From assembly GCA_026392945.1 (NCBI GenBank), contig JAPLBB010000052.1, forward strand, positions 30,840 through 94,839: 64,000 nucleotides of DNA. The letters are read 5' to 3'. Each line of letters opens with the position of its first letter. The stretch's first letter is position 1. The DNA is from Actinomycetota bacterium. GTDB taxonomy: Bacteria; Actinomycetota; Actinomycetes; Nanopelagicales; Nanopelagicaceae. The notes under the pieces were generated by a model. The model saw nothing but the letters and a program-made list of their open reading frames with translations, was not told the DNA's origin and searched no databases. A program made the translations under genes and the position numbers. Shown piece by piece: positions 38,172 to 47,957 of the stretch.

Positions 38172-41100
38172 TTCTTAACAAGTTTAAGCCAAAGACCTAA
38201 CTCATTATCTGTAGAGCTTTCAGAACTATTCTGTACCATTTTAGTTGCTAGAACTTCAGCGCTAATTTCTGAAACTGCTGAATTGATAGCAGATGTTAGA
38301 TCGGCTGGGGCATTCCAGTTAACAGTTATACGATCACTTACATCTAACCCAATATTCTTACGCTCTTCCTGGATAGCTCTAATAACCTCCCGAACTTGGC
38401 CGGCCCGAATTAACTCAGGAGTTAAGGTCAGATCTAACGCCAAACTTTCACCAGCATGAGATGAAACAGACCAACCACTTCTTGGCGTTTCGGTTATAAC
38501 TAAGTCGTCTATATCAAGCTCGATATCCTTTGCTTTGCCGCCCAAATCAACATTTAACTTAAAGACCTTATGCTTTCTAAGCTCCTTAACCATGACCGAA
38601 GGATCAGCGGCAGCTATCGATTTAGCAATCACCTGAACATCTGCACCAAATTTTGTACCAAGGGTTCGAAAGTTAGCCTTTACTGAGATATCAACAAGAT
38701 CAGTTCCGGCAACATGGATCCCATCTAACTTTAAGATATTTAACTCTTCGGCAATATGAGTCTTAATTTCATCTGAGATATTTTCCCAACCAGAAGCAGA
38801 GACTAAAGCCCTAGATAAAGGCTGGCGGATCTTTACGCCAGATTCAGCCCTTGCCGATCTTCCTAATTCAACTAGGCGGCGCGATAACCCAACAGAGCTT
38901 GATAATTTCTCATCGATTGCAGATTTATTTGAAATCGGAAAGTTTGCAAGATGGACAGACTCAGTTTGATCTGATTCGGCAACTCGAACGAGCGTCTGCC
39001 AAACATGCTCTGAAATAAATGGAACCATTGGAGCGAGCAGCAATGTTAGATTCTTTAGACAGACATAAAGAGTATTTAGTGCTACCGGATCACCATCCCA
39101 AAAGCGGCGGCGAGATCTGCGCACATACCAATTAGATAGATCATCAATAAAGGTTGCAAGAAGTGAGCCCGCTTCTTGGGAGTCAAAGTTTTCTAAAGCA
39201 CTATCAACACCGGCAATTAGTTTATTTAACTCAGAAAGAATCCATCGATTCATCAAAGTTAGATCCTTTGGCAAGGAAGTTACTTTGAAATCTGCCGCAT
39301 TTGCATAAAGTGTGAAGAATGAAATTGTGTTCCAGTAGGTGAGTAGAGTCTTGCGAACAACATCAGAAATAGCATCGTGGCCAACTCGGCGGGCGCTCCA
39401 GGGAGAACCAGCAGCCAACATGTACCAACGAACTGCATCAGCGCCATGTTGATTCATTAGTGGCATTGGTTCTAGAACATTGCCAAGGTGCTTACTCATC
39501 TTTCTGCCATCTTTATCTAGAATATGGCCAAGGCATAAGACGGTTTTATAGGATGACTTATCAAAAACTAAAGTGCCAATTGTCATTAAGGTGTAAAACC
39601 AACCTCGAGTCTGATCAATTGCTTCACAGATAAAGTCTGCTGGATATGCGGCTTTAAACTCTGCTTCAGAACCTTGCTTATGTGGGTATCCCCATTGTGC
39701 GAATGGCATTGCACCAGAGTCATACCAACAATCAATAACCTCTGGAATACGCTCCATAGTTGATGAGCATTTTTCACATTTAAATTTAATATCGTCAACA
39801 AATGGGCGGTGTGGATCTAAGTTACTTAACTCAGTTCCAGATAGTTTGCCTAATTCAGCAAGAGAGCCAACACAAACCTCATGCTTATTTTCACATCTCC
39901 AAATTGGAAGCGGCGTTCCCCAATAACGATTACGGGAGACCGCCCAATCAATATTATTATTTAACCAATCACCAAATCTGCCAGTTTTAATTGTCTCTGG
40001 GTGCCAGTCAGTGTTGGAGTTTTCTCTAAGCAATTCATTTTTTATAGCTGTGGTTTTGATATACCAAGATGGCTGGGCGTAATACATTAAAGCGGTATGG
40101 CATCGCCAGCAGTGTGGATATGAGTGCTCAAATTGCAAGCTCTTAAACATTAAACCGCTTGATTTAAGATCTTTAATTAACGCCTTATCTGCTTCCTTGA
40201 AAAATACGCCACCAACTAGTGGAACTTCTTTATTGAAGTGACCATCCGGGCTTACTGGGTTTACAACCGGAAGGTTGTACTTTCTACAGACCTCAAGGTC
40301 ATCAGCGCCAAATGCAGGGGATTGGTGAACTAAACCGGTGCCATCTTCTACTGTTACGTAATCAGCAAGCACCACATAATGCGCATCATTTATCTCAACA
40401 AAATCAAATGGCCTACTGTATTTTGTGTGCTCAAGCTCAGTTCCCTTAAAGGTAGCAATTACTTTTCTATCCTCACCGAGCACGGATGCTAAATCAGAAG
40501 CAACTACTAGCCTTTCCGTTTTTTCATCGGTTGTAATTTCAATTACTTGGTAATCAACCTTTGGATTAACTGCAACAGCAGTATTGGCAACTAATGTCCA
40601 CGGAGTTGTTGTCCAAACCAATAAACTCGCCTTAAGCTCTGCTAACTTGCCAGTGGTGGCAGGGAAGCGCACAAATACAGATGGATCCTTAATGGTTTCA
40701 TAACCCTGAGCTAGTTCATGATCGGATAAGCCAGTTCCGCACCTTGGACAGTACGGTGCGACTCGATGATCTTGAACTAATAAACCTTTTTTCCATATTT
40801 GTTGCAGAGACCACCAAACACTCTCAATGTAAGCAGGTGACATAGTCCAGTAAGCCTCATCAAAATCAACCCAGAAACCCATGCGCTTAGTCATGTCAGT
40901 AAATTCATCAACATGTCGCTGCACTGACTCTTTACATTTTTCATTAAATGCTGCAACACCAAATTTTTCAATATCTGCTTTGCCAGTAAAGCCCAACTCT
41001 TTTTCTACTGCGATTTCAACTGGCAAACCATGGCAATCCCAACCGGCTTTGCGAATTACCTGCTTACCTTTCATTGTTTGAAATCTAGGAAATAAATCCT

Positions 41101-41365
41101 TAAAAACTCGAGCTTCAATATGATGTGTTCCGGGTTTTCCATTTGCAGTAGGTGGACCTTCATAAAAACTCCAGCGCGGAGCACCATTTCGATTGGCGAC
41201 TGATTTTTCAAATATTTGATTTTGTGACCAGAAATCTAAGATCCCAGCTTCCATTGATGGAAGATCGATTTGTGCAGAAAGGGTATTAATTCCGCGGTTG
41301 CCGCTCGTATTCACGCCACATTCTAACGCGCGCAGTTGCCCTTTAATGAACTCATGATTGAGCAC
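38168..41365 (-). CDS. ileS: isoleucyl-tRNA synthetase
   Basis: YEGPPTANGKPGTHH (HIGH-class), DKDGRKMSKHLGNV (KMSKS); true start probably downstream of the ORF-track start. Confidence 0.95.
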   Translation of the reverse strand: MLNHEFIKGQLRALECGVNTSGNRGINTLSAQIDLPSMEAGILDFWSQNQIFEKSVANRNGAPRWSFYEGPPTANGKPGTHHIEARVFKDLFPRFQTMKGKQVIRKAGWDCHGLPVEIAVEKELGFTGKADIEKFGVAAFNEKCKESVQRHVDEFTDMTKRMGFWVDFDEAYWTMSPAYIESVWWSLQQIWKKGLLVQDHRVAPYCPRCGTGLSDHELAQGYETIKDPSVFVRFPATTGKLAELKASLLVWTTTPWTLVANTAVAVNPKVDYQVIEITTDEKTERLVVASDLASVLGEDRKVIATFKGTELEHTKYSRPFDFVEINDAHYVVLADYVTVEDGTGLVHQSPAFGADDLEVCRKYNLPVVNPVSPDGHFNKEVPLVGGVFFKEADKALIKDLKSSGLMFKSLQFEHSYPHCWRCHTALMYYAQPSWYIKTTAIKNELLRENSNTDWHPETIKTGRFGDWLNNNIDWAVSRNRYWGTPLPIWRCENKHEVCVGSLAELGKLSGTELSNLDPHRPFVDDIKFKCEKCSSTMERIPEVIDCWYDSGAMPFAQWGYPHKQGSEAEFKAAYPADFICEAIDQTRGWFYTLMTIGTLVFDKSSYKTVLCLGHILDKDGRKMSKHLGNVLEPMPLMNQHGADAVRWYMLAAGSPWSARRVGHDAISDVVRKTLLTYWNTISFFTLYANAADFKVTSLPKDLTLMNRWILSELNKLIAGVDSALENFDSQEAGSLLATFIDDLSNWYVRRSRRRFWDGDPVALNTLYVCLKNLTLLLAPMVPFISEHVWQTLVRVAESDQTESVHLANFPISNKSAIDEKLSSSVGLSRRLVELGRSARAESGVKIRQPLSRALVSASGWENISDEIKTHIAEELNILKLDGIHVAGTDLVDISVKANFRTLGTKFGADVQVIAKSIAAADPSVMVKELRKHKVFKLNVDLGGKAKDIELDIDDLVITETPRSGWSVSSHAGESLALDLTLTPELIRAGQVREVIRAIQEERKNIGLDVSDRITVNWNAPADLTSAINSAVSEISAEVLATKMVQNSSESSTDNELGLWLKLVKN

Positions 41366-41426
41366 GGGGGTGGCGGTTGGTAATTACTTGGGCCAAGCCA
41401 TAACCTTTGCCCCTTCAGGGGGTAAT

Positions 41427-42221
41427 GTGGCTATCAGCAAGTTATTTAAGAAATCACCAAAGAAGAGCGCAAAGAAATCGGCGAAAAAGCCAATAAAAAC
41501 TGCTGCCAAAAAGGTTGCTAAAAAGAGCCCACCAAAAAAGCCTGCTGCTAAAAAAATTGTAAAAAAAGCAGCAACTCGGTCACCGAATATTGTTAAACCA
41601 ACATTAGCTAAAAAAGCGGCAATCAAGAAGGCTCCGGGTAAACCTTTTCCAGCAAAACTTCAAACATCTACCTCCGGATCTTCAACGACAATCTCTGTCA
41701 CATCAACAATGCCAAATGCGAATGCTCTGCCTGTTGTAGAAGAGCGCAGATTAGTAATGCTGCCACCACCAAAGCCGGTATTGAAATCAAAGAAGGCAGC
41801 GGCACTAAAGCCAATTAAAAGTGCACCAGCACCACTAGTTGTACAGGCGAGTGAAATTGCCTGGAATGCAGCTGAATTGAAAACTATGAAGGCTGAGTTA
41901 TCAAAGGATTTAGTGCGACTACGTAAAGAACTCGAATCAGCTGAGGCTGAGATGGAAGATCTAGTAGAAGCTGCAGGTGTTGGAGCCGGTGATGACCAAG
42001 CTGATGCTGGGGCGAAAACATTTGAGCGAGAGCATGAGATGTCATTGGTATATAACGCGCGGGATATGGTCCAACAAACCGAGCGAGCACTTGAGCGCAT
42101 TGCAAACAAAACATATGGAAAGTGTGAAGAGTGTGGGAACTTTGTAGGAAAAGCCAGATTACAGGTTTTCCCTCGCGCTACTTTGTGTATGGTTTGCAAA
42201 CAAAAAGAGGAACGACGCTGA
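41427..42221 (+). CDS. TraR/DksA-family zinc-finger protein with Lys/Ala-rich N-terminal tail
   Basis: C-terminal YGKCEECGNFVGKARLQVFPRATLCMVCKQKEE; N-terminal (AKK)n-rich region; GTG start (MAISKLFKKSPKK) preferred over the longer ORF starting at 41358. Confidence 0.85.
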   Translation: MAISKLFKKSPKKSAKKSAKKPIKTAAKKVAKKSPPKKPAAKKIVKKAATRSPNIVKPTLAKKAAIKKAPGKPFPAKLQTSTSGSSTTISVTSTMPNANALPVVEERRLVMLPPPKPVLKSKKAAALKPIKSAPAPLVVQASEIAWNAAELKTMKAELSKDLVRLRKELESAEAEMEDLVEAAGVGAGDDQADAGAKTFEREHEMSLVYNARDMVQQTERALERIANKTYGKCEECGNFVGKARLQVFPRATLCMVCKQKEERR

Positions 42222-42706
42222 ACCTAATTCAGCGAAAATGGTTAGCGGTTTCCGCATTAATTGTTTTTGCCTTAGATTATTTAACTAAGCAGTTAGCAAT
42301 ACATTACCTGTCAGATGAGCCAAAAAATATAATTGGCTCACTTCTTCAATTTAAACTTATTTATAACTCTGGTGCCGCATTTAGCCTTGCTTCTAGTGGC
42401 ACAATTTTTCTTTCTAGTTTTTCAATAATCACAGCAGTTGTTATTTTCTACTTTGGTCGCAAAGTTAAATCCACGCCATGGGCAATAGCCTTGGGCCTTG
42501 TCTTAGGCGGGATTTTCGGTAATTTAATTGATCGAATATTCCGGTCACCTGGTGGATTGCAAGGTGAGGTAGTTGATTGGATCCAAATCCCCAATTGGCC
42601 AGTGTTTAATATTGCAGATTCTGCAGTAGTTTGTGGCGCAATACTTATTACAGTTCTAAACTGGAAGAATATAGAATTTAGTAAAAGTGAGGAAAAAAGT
42701 GAGTGA
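42131..42706 (+). CDS. lspA: lipoprotein signal peptidase (signal peptidase II)
   Basis: YNSGAAFSLA, GGIFGNLIDRIF, VDWIQIPNWPVFNIADSAV; true start likely nearer 42220 with a non-ATG codon. Confidence 0.92.
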   Translation: MWELCRKSQITGFPSRYFVYGLQTKRGTTLNLIQRKWLAVSALIVFALDYLTKQLAIHYLSDEPKNIIGSLLQFKLIYNSGAAFSLASSGTIFLSSFSIITAVVIFYFGRKVKSTPWAIALGLVLGGIFGNLIDRIFRSPGGLQGEVVDWIQIPNWPVFNIADSAVVCGAILITVLNWKNIEFSKSEEKSE

Positions 42707-43637
42707 GCGTGAGGTTAGAAATCTAATAATCCCAGAAGGCTTAAACCAGGAACGAGTCGACGCTGCTTTATCACGGTTACTTGGCTTATCCCGTAATGTA
42801 ATTGTTGGCTTAATTGAATCTGATGAAATATCAAAAGATGGTAAGCCGGTTGGAAAATCTGATCGAGTTTTAAGTGGCGATCAACTAGAGGTTCTGATGC
42901 CAGCGGCCAAGGGTGAAGCAAAACTTACTGCTACGCCGATTGATGGATTAAAAGTTGTTTACGATGATGAGTACTTAATTGTGATCGATAAGCCAGTTGG
43001 AATTGCTGCTCATCCAAGCCCGGGCTGGCAAGGCGCGACAGTTGTTGGTGCAATTTTTGCTGCTGGTTACCAGCTAGCAACCTCTGGGGCAGCAGAGCGA
43101 CAAGGTGTCGTTCACAGGTTAGATGTTGGAACATCTGGCTTAATGGTGGTTGCTAAAAGTGAGATTGCATATGCAAGTTTAAAAGATCAGTTTCGCGAAC
43201 GAACAGTTTCAAAGGTTTATCACGCATTAGTTCAAGGCCATATGGATCCAACGGTTGGAACTATTGATGCACCTATCGATCGTCATCCGAAAGAGGATTA
43301 TCGTTTTGCAGTTGTGGCAAATGGCAAACCAAGCATTACTCACTACAAAACTTTAGAAGTTTTCCCTGCGGTAACATTGCTTGAGATTGAACTTGAAACC
43401 GGAAGAACTCATCAGATACGAGTTCACTTCTCAGCGCTTCATCATCCGTTAGTTGGTGATTTAACTTATGGTTCAGACCCGGCCCTTGCTGCAAGACTTA
43501 AGATCTCTCGCCCCTGGCTACACGCTAAGCAGCTCGCCTTTACTCACCCAGGCAGTGGGGAGCGAATCTCATTTACGGCTGAATATCCAGAGGATCTGAC
43601 ACGCTCACTTGCCCTACTTTCAGATATTGCCCGCTAG
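42687..43637 (+). CDS. rluD: pseudouridine synthase RluD-family
   Basis: VIDKPVGIAAHPSPG, VHRLDVGTSGLMVVAKS, ELETGRTHQIRVH. Confidence 0.92.
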   Translation: MRKKVSEREVRNLIIPEGLNQERVDAALSRLLGLSRNVIVGLIESDEISKDGKPVGKSDRVLSGDQLEVLMPAAKGEAKLTATPIDGLKVVYDDEYLIVIDKPVGIAAHPSPGWQGATVVGAIFAAGYQLATSGAAERQGVVHRLDVGTSGLMVVAKSEIAYASLKDQFRERTVSKVYHALVQGHMDPTVGTIDAPIDRHPKEDYRFAVVANGKPSITHYKTLEVFPAVTLLEIELETGRTHQIRVHFSALHHPLVGDLTYGSDPALAARLKISRPWLHAKQLAFTHPGSGERISFTAEYPEDLTRSLALLSDIAR

Positions 43638-43667
43638 AAATTAACAGCAGTAGTAATCTCACTATCC

Positions 43668-46600
43668 ATGTCTAATTCAACTAGCAACCTAAAAAATTCG
43701 GAGAATTTCGTACATCTTCATGTACACACCGAGTACTCGATGTTGGATGGTGCTGCAAAAATCTCTGAGTTAGTTGCAGAGGTTGTTCGCCAGGAAATGC
43801 CAGCGATCGCAATGACCGACCATGGAAATGTATTTGGTGCATTTGAATTTCATAAACTTGCAAAAGCTGCGGGCGTTAAACCAATTATTGGTATTGAAGC
43901 GTATATCGCACCCGAATCAAGATTTGATAAAAGAAGAGTTAAGTGGGCCGAAGGCGGCGAGGATGATGTCTCCGGTGGTGGTGCTTACACACATATGACA
44001 CTTCTTGCCGAAAATAACCAGGGTTTATCAAATCTATTTAAGCTCTCATCTCTTGCATCACTTGAAGGTTTCTATTACAAGCCAAGAATGGATAGAGAAT
44101 TACTGGCTAAGTACTCAAATGGAATTATTGGTACAACTGGTTGTGCTGGTGGCGAGATTCAAACTAGGTTGCGGATGGGTAACTATAAAGAGGCGATTAA
44201 AGCGGCTAGCGAGATGAGAGACATCTTTGGGGCTGAAAATTTCTACTTAGAACTTATGGATCATTCGATTGAAATTGAGAAACGTGCTTTCGCAGATTTG
44301 CTAAAGCTCGGTAAAGAGTTGAATCTGCCATTGCTAGCAACTAATGATTTGCACTACACCCATCATGATGATGCAAGCGCTCATGAGGTATTGCTATGTA
44401 TTCAATCTGGCTCAACTTTTGCAGATCCAAAACGGTTTAAATTTGAGAACTCTGAGTTTTATTTAAAAAGTGCTGCTCAAATGCGAGAGCTGTTTAAGGA
44501 TTTTCCAGAAGCATGTAATAACACATTACTTATTGCCCAGCGTTGTGAAACGACAATGCGTGAAGGTGAAAACCTATTGCCAAGATTTACAGTTCCACAA
44601 GGTGAAACTGAGGATAGCTGGCTTAAAAAATTATCTAATGATGGCCTTGCTGCTCGAATGGATAATCAAGTCCCGATCGAATATCAAGAGCGGTTAGATT
44701 TTGAATTAGATGTAATGATGAAGATGGGTTTTCCAGGATACTTTTTAGTTGTTGCCGACCTTTGTAAGCATGCTCGTGAAGTTGGAATCAGGGTCGGCCC
44801 TGGCCGAGGTTCTGCAGCTGGCTCACTTGTTTCCTATTCGCTAGGAATTACTGGACTTGATCCAATTAAATTTGGTTTATTATTTGAAAGATTCTTAAAC
44901 CCAGAGCGTATTTCTATGCCAGATATTGATCTAGATTTTGATGAGCGCAGAAGATCAGAGATGATCCAATATGCCACTACAAAGTATGGTGATGATCGAG
45001 TTGCACAGATCATTACCTACGGAACGATTAAATCTAAACAGGCAATTAAAGACTCAACCCGAGTTCTCGGTTACCCATATGCATTAGGCGAACGACTAAC
45101 CAAATCACTTCCACCTTCAGTGATGGGCAAAGATATTTCACTTGGCGGAATTTTTAATATGGATGATGATCGTTATGGCGAGGCAAGTGAGTTTAGAAAT
45201 TTATATGAGTCTGACCCAGATTCAAAGAAGATTGTTGATACTGCGTTAGGTATCGAAGGATTAAAACGTCAATGGGGTGTGCACGCAGCTGGAGTTATAT
45301 TAAGTAAAGAGCCACTTTTGGAAGTTATCCCAATTCATCGCAGAGAAGCAGATGGAGCAATCATCACTCAATTTGATATGGGCGCATGTGAAGCAACTGG
45401 GCTACTTAAAATGGATTTTCTTGGGTTGCGTAACCTTTCAGTATTAGATGATTGCTTAATTAATATTGAAAAAAACCTTGGTAAAACAGTAGTCCTTGAA
45501 ACATTGCCATTAAAAGATGATAAAACCTTTGAACTGCTATCGCGTGGAGATACTTTAGGAGTTTTCCAATTAGATAGTGCCCCGATCAGATCGTTACTAC
45601 GTTCAATGGCACCAGATAGTTTTGAAGATATTGCAGCGGTTATTGCGTTATATCGCCCAGGTCCAATGGGTGAAGATTCACATAATAAATATGCTGATTA
45701 TAAAAATGGCCGAAAAGCGCAGGTTGGTATTCATCCTGAGCTTGATAAGCCACTAAGTGAAATTCTGAAAGATACCTATGGGTTGATTGTTTACCAGGAG
45801 CAGGTACTAGCAATTGCTCGAAAAGTTGCTGGTTTCACACTTGGTCGTGCTGATTTGCTACGCAAAGCAATGGGTAAAAAAGATAAGAAAATTCTGGACA
45901 AAGAGAAAGTTCACTTTGATGCAGGTATGAAAGAAAATGGTTTTTCTGCGGATTCAACGGAAAAATTATGGCAAACACTTATCCCATTTTCTGATTATGC
46001 ATTTAATAGAGCTCATAGCGCTGGTTATGGCCTACTTTCTTTCTGGACTGCATACTTAAAAGCAAACTATCCAGCTGAATACATGGCTGCTCTGTTAACT
46101 AGTGTGCGTGATGATAAAGACAAGAGTGCGCTTTACTTAAATGAGTGCCGCCGTATGGGGATAAAGGTTTTACCGCCTGACGTTAATGAATCAGATTCTG
46201 AATACACCCCACGCGGAACAGATATTAGGTTTGGACTGACAGCTATTAGAAATGTTGGCGAAAATGTCGTGGCATCAATCATTGAGAATCGGAAAATAAA
46301 AGGGAAGTATTTAAGTTTTGGTGATTTCTTAACCAAGGTTGATTCACATGTCTGCAATAAAAAGACGATTGAATCATTAATTAAGGCCGGTGCATTTGAT
46401 TCCTTAAATCACACTCGACGAGGTTTGATGATGGTGTTCTTAGAGGCACTTGATGCAGTCTCTGAAGCAAAGCGGGCAGAGGCAATTGGACAATTTGATT
46501 TATTCGGGGCCACAAATGCCACAACAAGTGTGAGTGGTGTTGAGTTAGATATTCCTAACACCGAGTGGGAAAAAATGATGTTGCTAGGGTATGAGCGAGA

Positions 46601-47195
46601 GATGTTGGGACTATATGTTTCTGATCATCCATTGCTGGGAGTAGAACATGTTCTGCGGTCAGTTGCAGATTTTTCAATCAGCCAAATATCTGAAGTTAGC
46701 CATGATCAGGTAATTACAATTGGTGGATTGATAACACAGATTCAGAGAAAAGTTTCAAAGCAAGGTACTCCATGGGCGATTGTTACTGTTGAAGATCTAG
46801 ATGGCGCGGTAGATGTTTTATTTTTCTCAAATGCTTATGCCGCACATGGAGTTAATTTAGTTGAGGATCGAATTGTGGCAATTAGAGGCCGTGTTGATAA
46901 GAGAGAGGAACAACCTAGGATCTCAGCTCTTGATTTAACACTACCTGATTTAAAGCAAGTACCAACTGGCCCATTTATTATTTCAATGGAAATGTCTAGA
47001 TGTACTCCACCAGTCATTGATCGAATGAATGAAATTTTACGTTCTCATCCTGGCGGGCGAGAGGTCCACTTGAGATTAGTAGATGGTGAAAAAAATACAG
47101 TTCTAAAATTAGATGAGAATTTAAAGGTTACTTCATCACCAAGTTTGAGTGCAGATCTTAAAACTGTACTTGGGCCAGATTGCTTAGTTGTTTAG
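43668..47195 (+). CDS. dnaE: DNA polymerase III subunit alpha
   Basis: FVHLHVHTEYSMLDGA PHP domain, GPGRGSAAGSLVSY, PDIDLDFDE. Confidence 0.96.
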   Translation: MSNSTSNLKNSENFVHLHVHTEYSMLDGAAKISELVAEVVRQEMPAIAMTDHGNVFGAFEFHKLAKAAGVKPIIGIEAYIAPESRFDKRRVKWAEGGEDDVSGGGAYTHMTLLAENNQGLSNLFKLSSLASLEGFYYKPRMDRELLAKYSNGIIGTTGCAGGEIQTRLRMGNYKEAIKAASEMRDIFGAENFYLELMDHSIEIEKRAFADLLKLGKELNLPLLATNDLHYTHHDDASAHEVLLCIQSGSTFADPKRFKFENSEFYLKSAAQMRELFKDFPEACNNTLLIAQRCETTMREGENLLPRFTVPQGETEDSWLKKLSNDGLAARMDNQVPIEYQERLDFELDVMMKMGFPGYFLVVADLCKHAREVGIRVGPGRGSAAGSLVSYSLGITGLDPIKFGLLFERFLNPERISMPDIDLDFDERRRSEMIQYATTKYGDDRVAQIITYGTIKSKQAIKDSTRVLGYPYALGERLTKSLPPSVMGKDISLGGIFNMDDDRYGEASEFRNLYESDPDSKKIVDTALGIEGLKRQWGVHAAGVILSKEPLLEVIPIHRREADGAIITQFDMGACEATGLLKMDFLGLRNLSVLDDCLINIEKNLGKTVVLETLPLKDDKTFELLSRGDTLGVFQLDSAPIRSLLRSMAPDSFEDIAAVIALYRPGPMGEDSHNKYADYKNGRKAQVGIHPELDKPLSEILKDTYGLIVYQEQVLAIARKVAGFTLGRADLLRKAMGKKDKKILDKEKVHFDAGMKENGFSADSTEKLWQTLIPFSDYAFNRAHSAGYGLLSFWTAYLKANYPAEYMAALLTSVRDDKDKSALYLNECRRMGIKVLPPDVNESDSEYTPRGTDIRFGLTAIRNVGENVVASIIENRKIKGKYLSFGDFLTKVDSHVCNKKTIESLIKAGAFDSLNHTRRGLMMVFLEALDAVSEAKRAEAIGQFDLFGATNATTSVSGVELDIPNTEWEKMMLLGYEREMLGLYVSDHPLLGVEHVLRSVADFSISQISEVSHDQVITIGGLITQIQRKVSKQGTPWAIVTVEDLDGAVDVLFFSNAYAAHGVNLVEDRIVAIRGRVDKREEQPRISALDLTLPDLKQVPTGPFIISMEMSRCTPPVIDRMNEILRSHPGGREVHLRLVDGEKNTVLKLDENLKVTSSPSLSADLKTVLGPDCLVV

Positions 47196-47201
47196 GTATT
47201 A

Positions 47202-47918
47202 ATGAGTATTCTTGAATTATTACCAGCGATAGATATAAAAAATGGAAAATCTGTCAGATTAAAGCAAGCACAGTTGGATTCAGCAGAACAGCATGAGAGC
47301 CCTGGCGTTGTTTTATCTGATTTTGTTGCTAAAGGTGCAAAATGGATTCACCTTGTTGATTTAGATGCAGCCTTTAAATCTGGGAGTAATTCAGATTTGA
47401 TACAAAACTTAATTGCTGCGAGTCCAATAAAGGTTCAACTATCTGGTGGAATAACTAATGAAGATTCAATACAAAAAGCATTAAGTACCAAAGCTGACCG
47501 AATAAATATTGCAACAGCAGCTCTGCAGAATGTAGATTGGGTAGTTAAAGTCATCAAATCCAACCATGAGCGTTTAACGATTGGGCTTGATATTGATGAT
47601 GGTGTTCTAGTTGCCAGAGGAAGTGGTGAAGTAATTGGTGATCCGTTTGAGTATATAAAAACTTTGGATAAGGCTGGATGCAAGCGGTATGTAGTTACCG
47701 ATAATTCAACAGATGGTGAACTAAATGGCCCGAATCTTGATTTACTCGATAAAGTTTTAAAATCAACGAAATCACTGATTATTGCAAGTGGTGGTATCTC
47801 AAAATTATCTGATCTAAAGGATCTGCGTGAAATGGGCCTAGATGGTGTAATTGTTGGTAAGGCACTTTATGTCGGAGCAATCGATATTAGTGCTGCGATC
47901 AAAACCTGCTACCAATAA
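47202..47918 (+). CDS. hisA: HisA/PriA phosphoribosyl isomerase
   Basis: ELLPAIDIKNGKSVRL, WIHLVDLDAAF, QLSGGITNEDS, IASGGISKLSDL, GVIVGKALY. Confidence 0.92.
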   Translation: MSILELLPAIDIKNGKSVRLKQAQLDSAEQHESPGVVLSDFVAKGAKWIHLVDLDAAFKSGSNSDLIQNLIAASPIKVQLSGGITNEDSIQKALSTKADRINIATAALQNVDWVVKVIKSNHERLTIGLDIDDGVLVARGSGEVIGDPFEYIKTLDKAGCKRYVVTDNSTDGELNGPNLDLLDKVLKSTKSLIIASGGISKLSDLKDLREMGLDGVIVGKALYVGAIDISAAIKTCYQ

Positions 47919-47957
47919 TCGGCTCCTGGCAGTTAGTAATTACGGCAGAATAGGGCA

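Noticed and set aside
41470-41580. Repeat-like A/G-rich tract (aagaaatcggcgaaaaagcc...)
   Set aside because: Explained by the coding sequence of the Lys/Ala-rich tail; not a DNA repeat array or CRISPR.
41660-42199. 179-aa minus-strand ORF opposite the TraR/DksA gene
   Set aside because: Shadow ORF arising from the Lys/Ala-biased composition of the sense gene; no domain motif.
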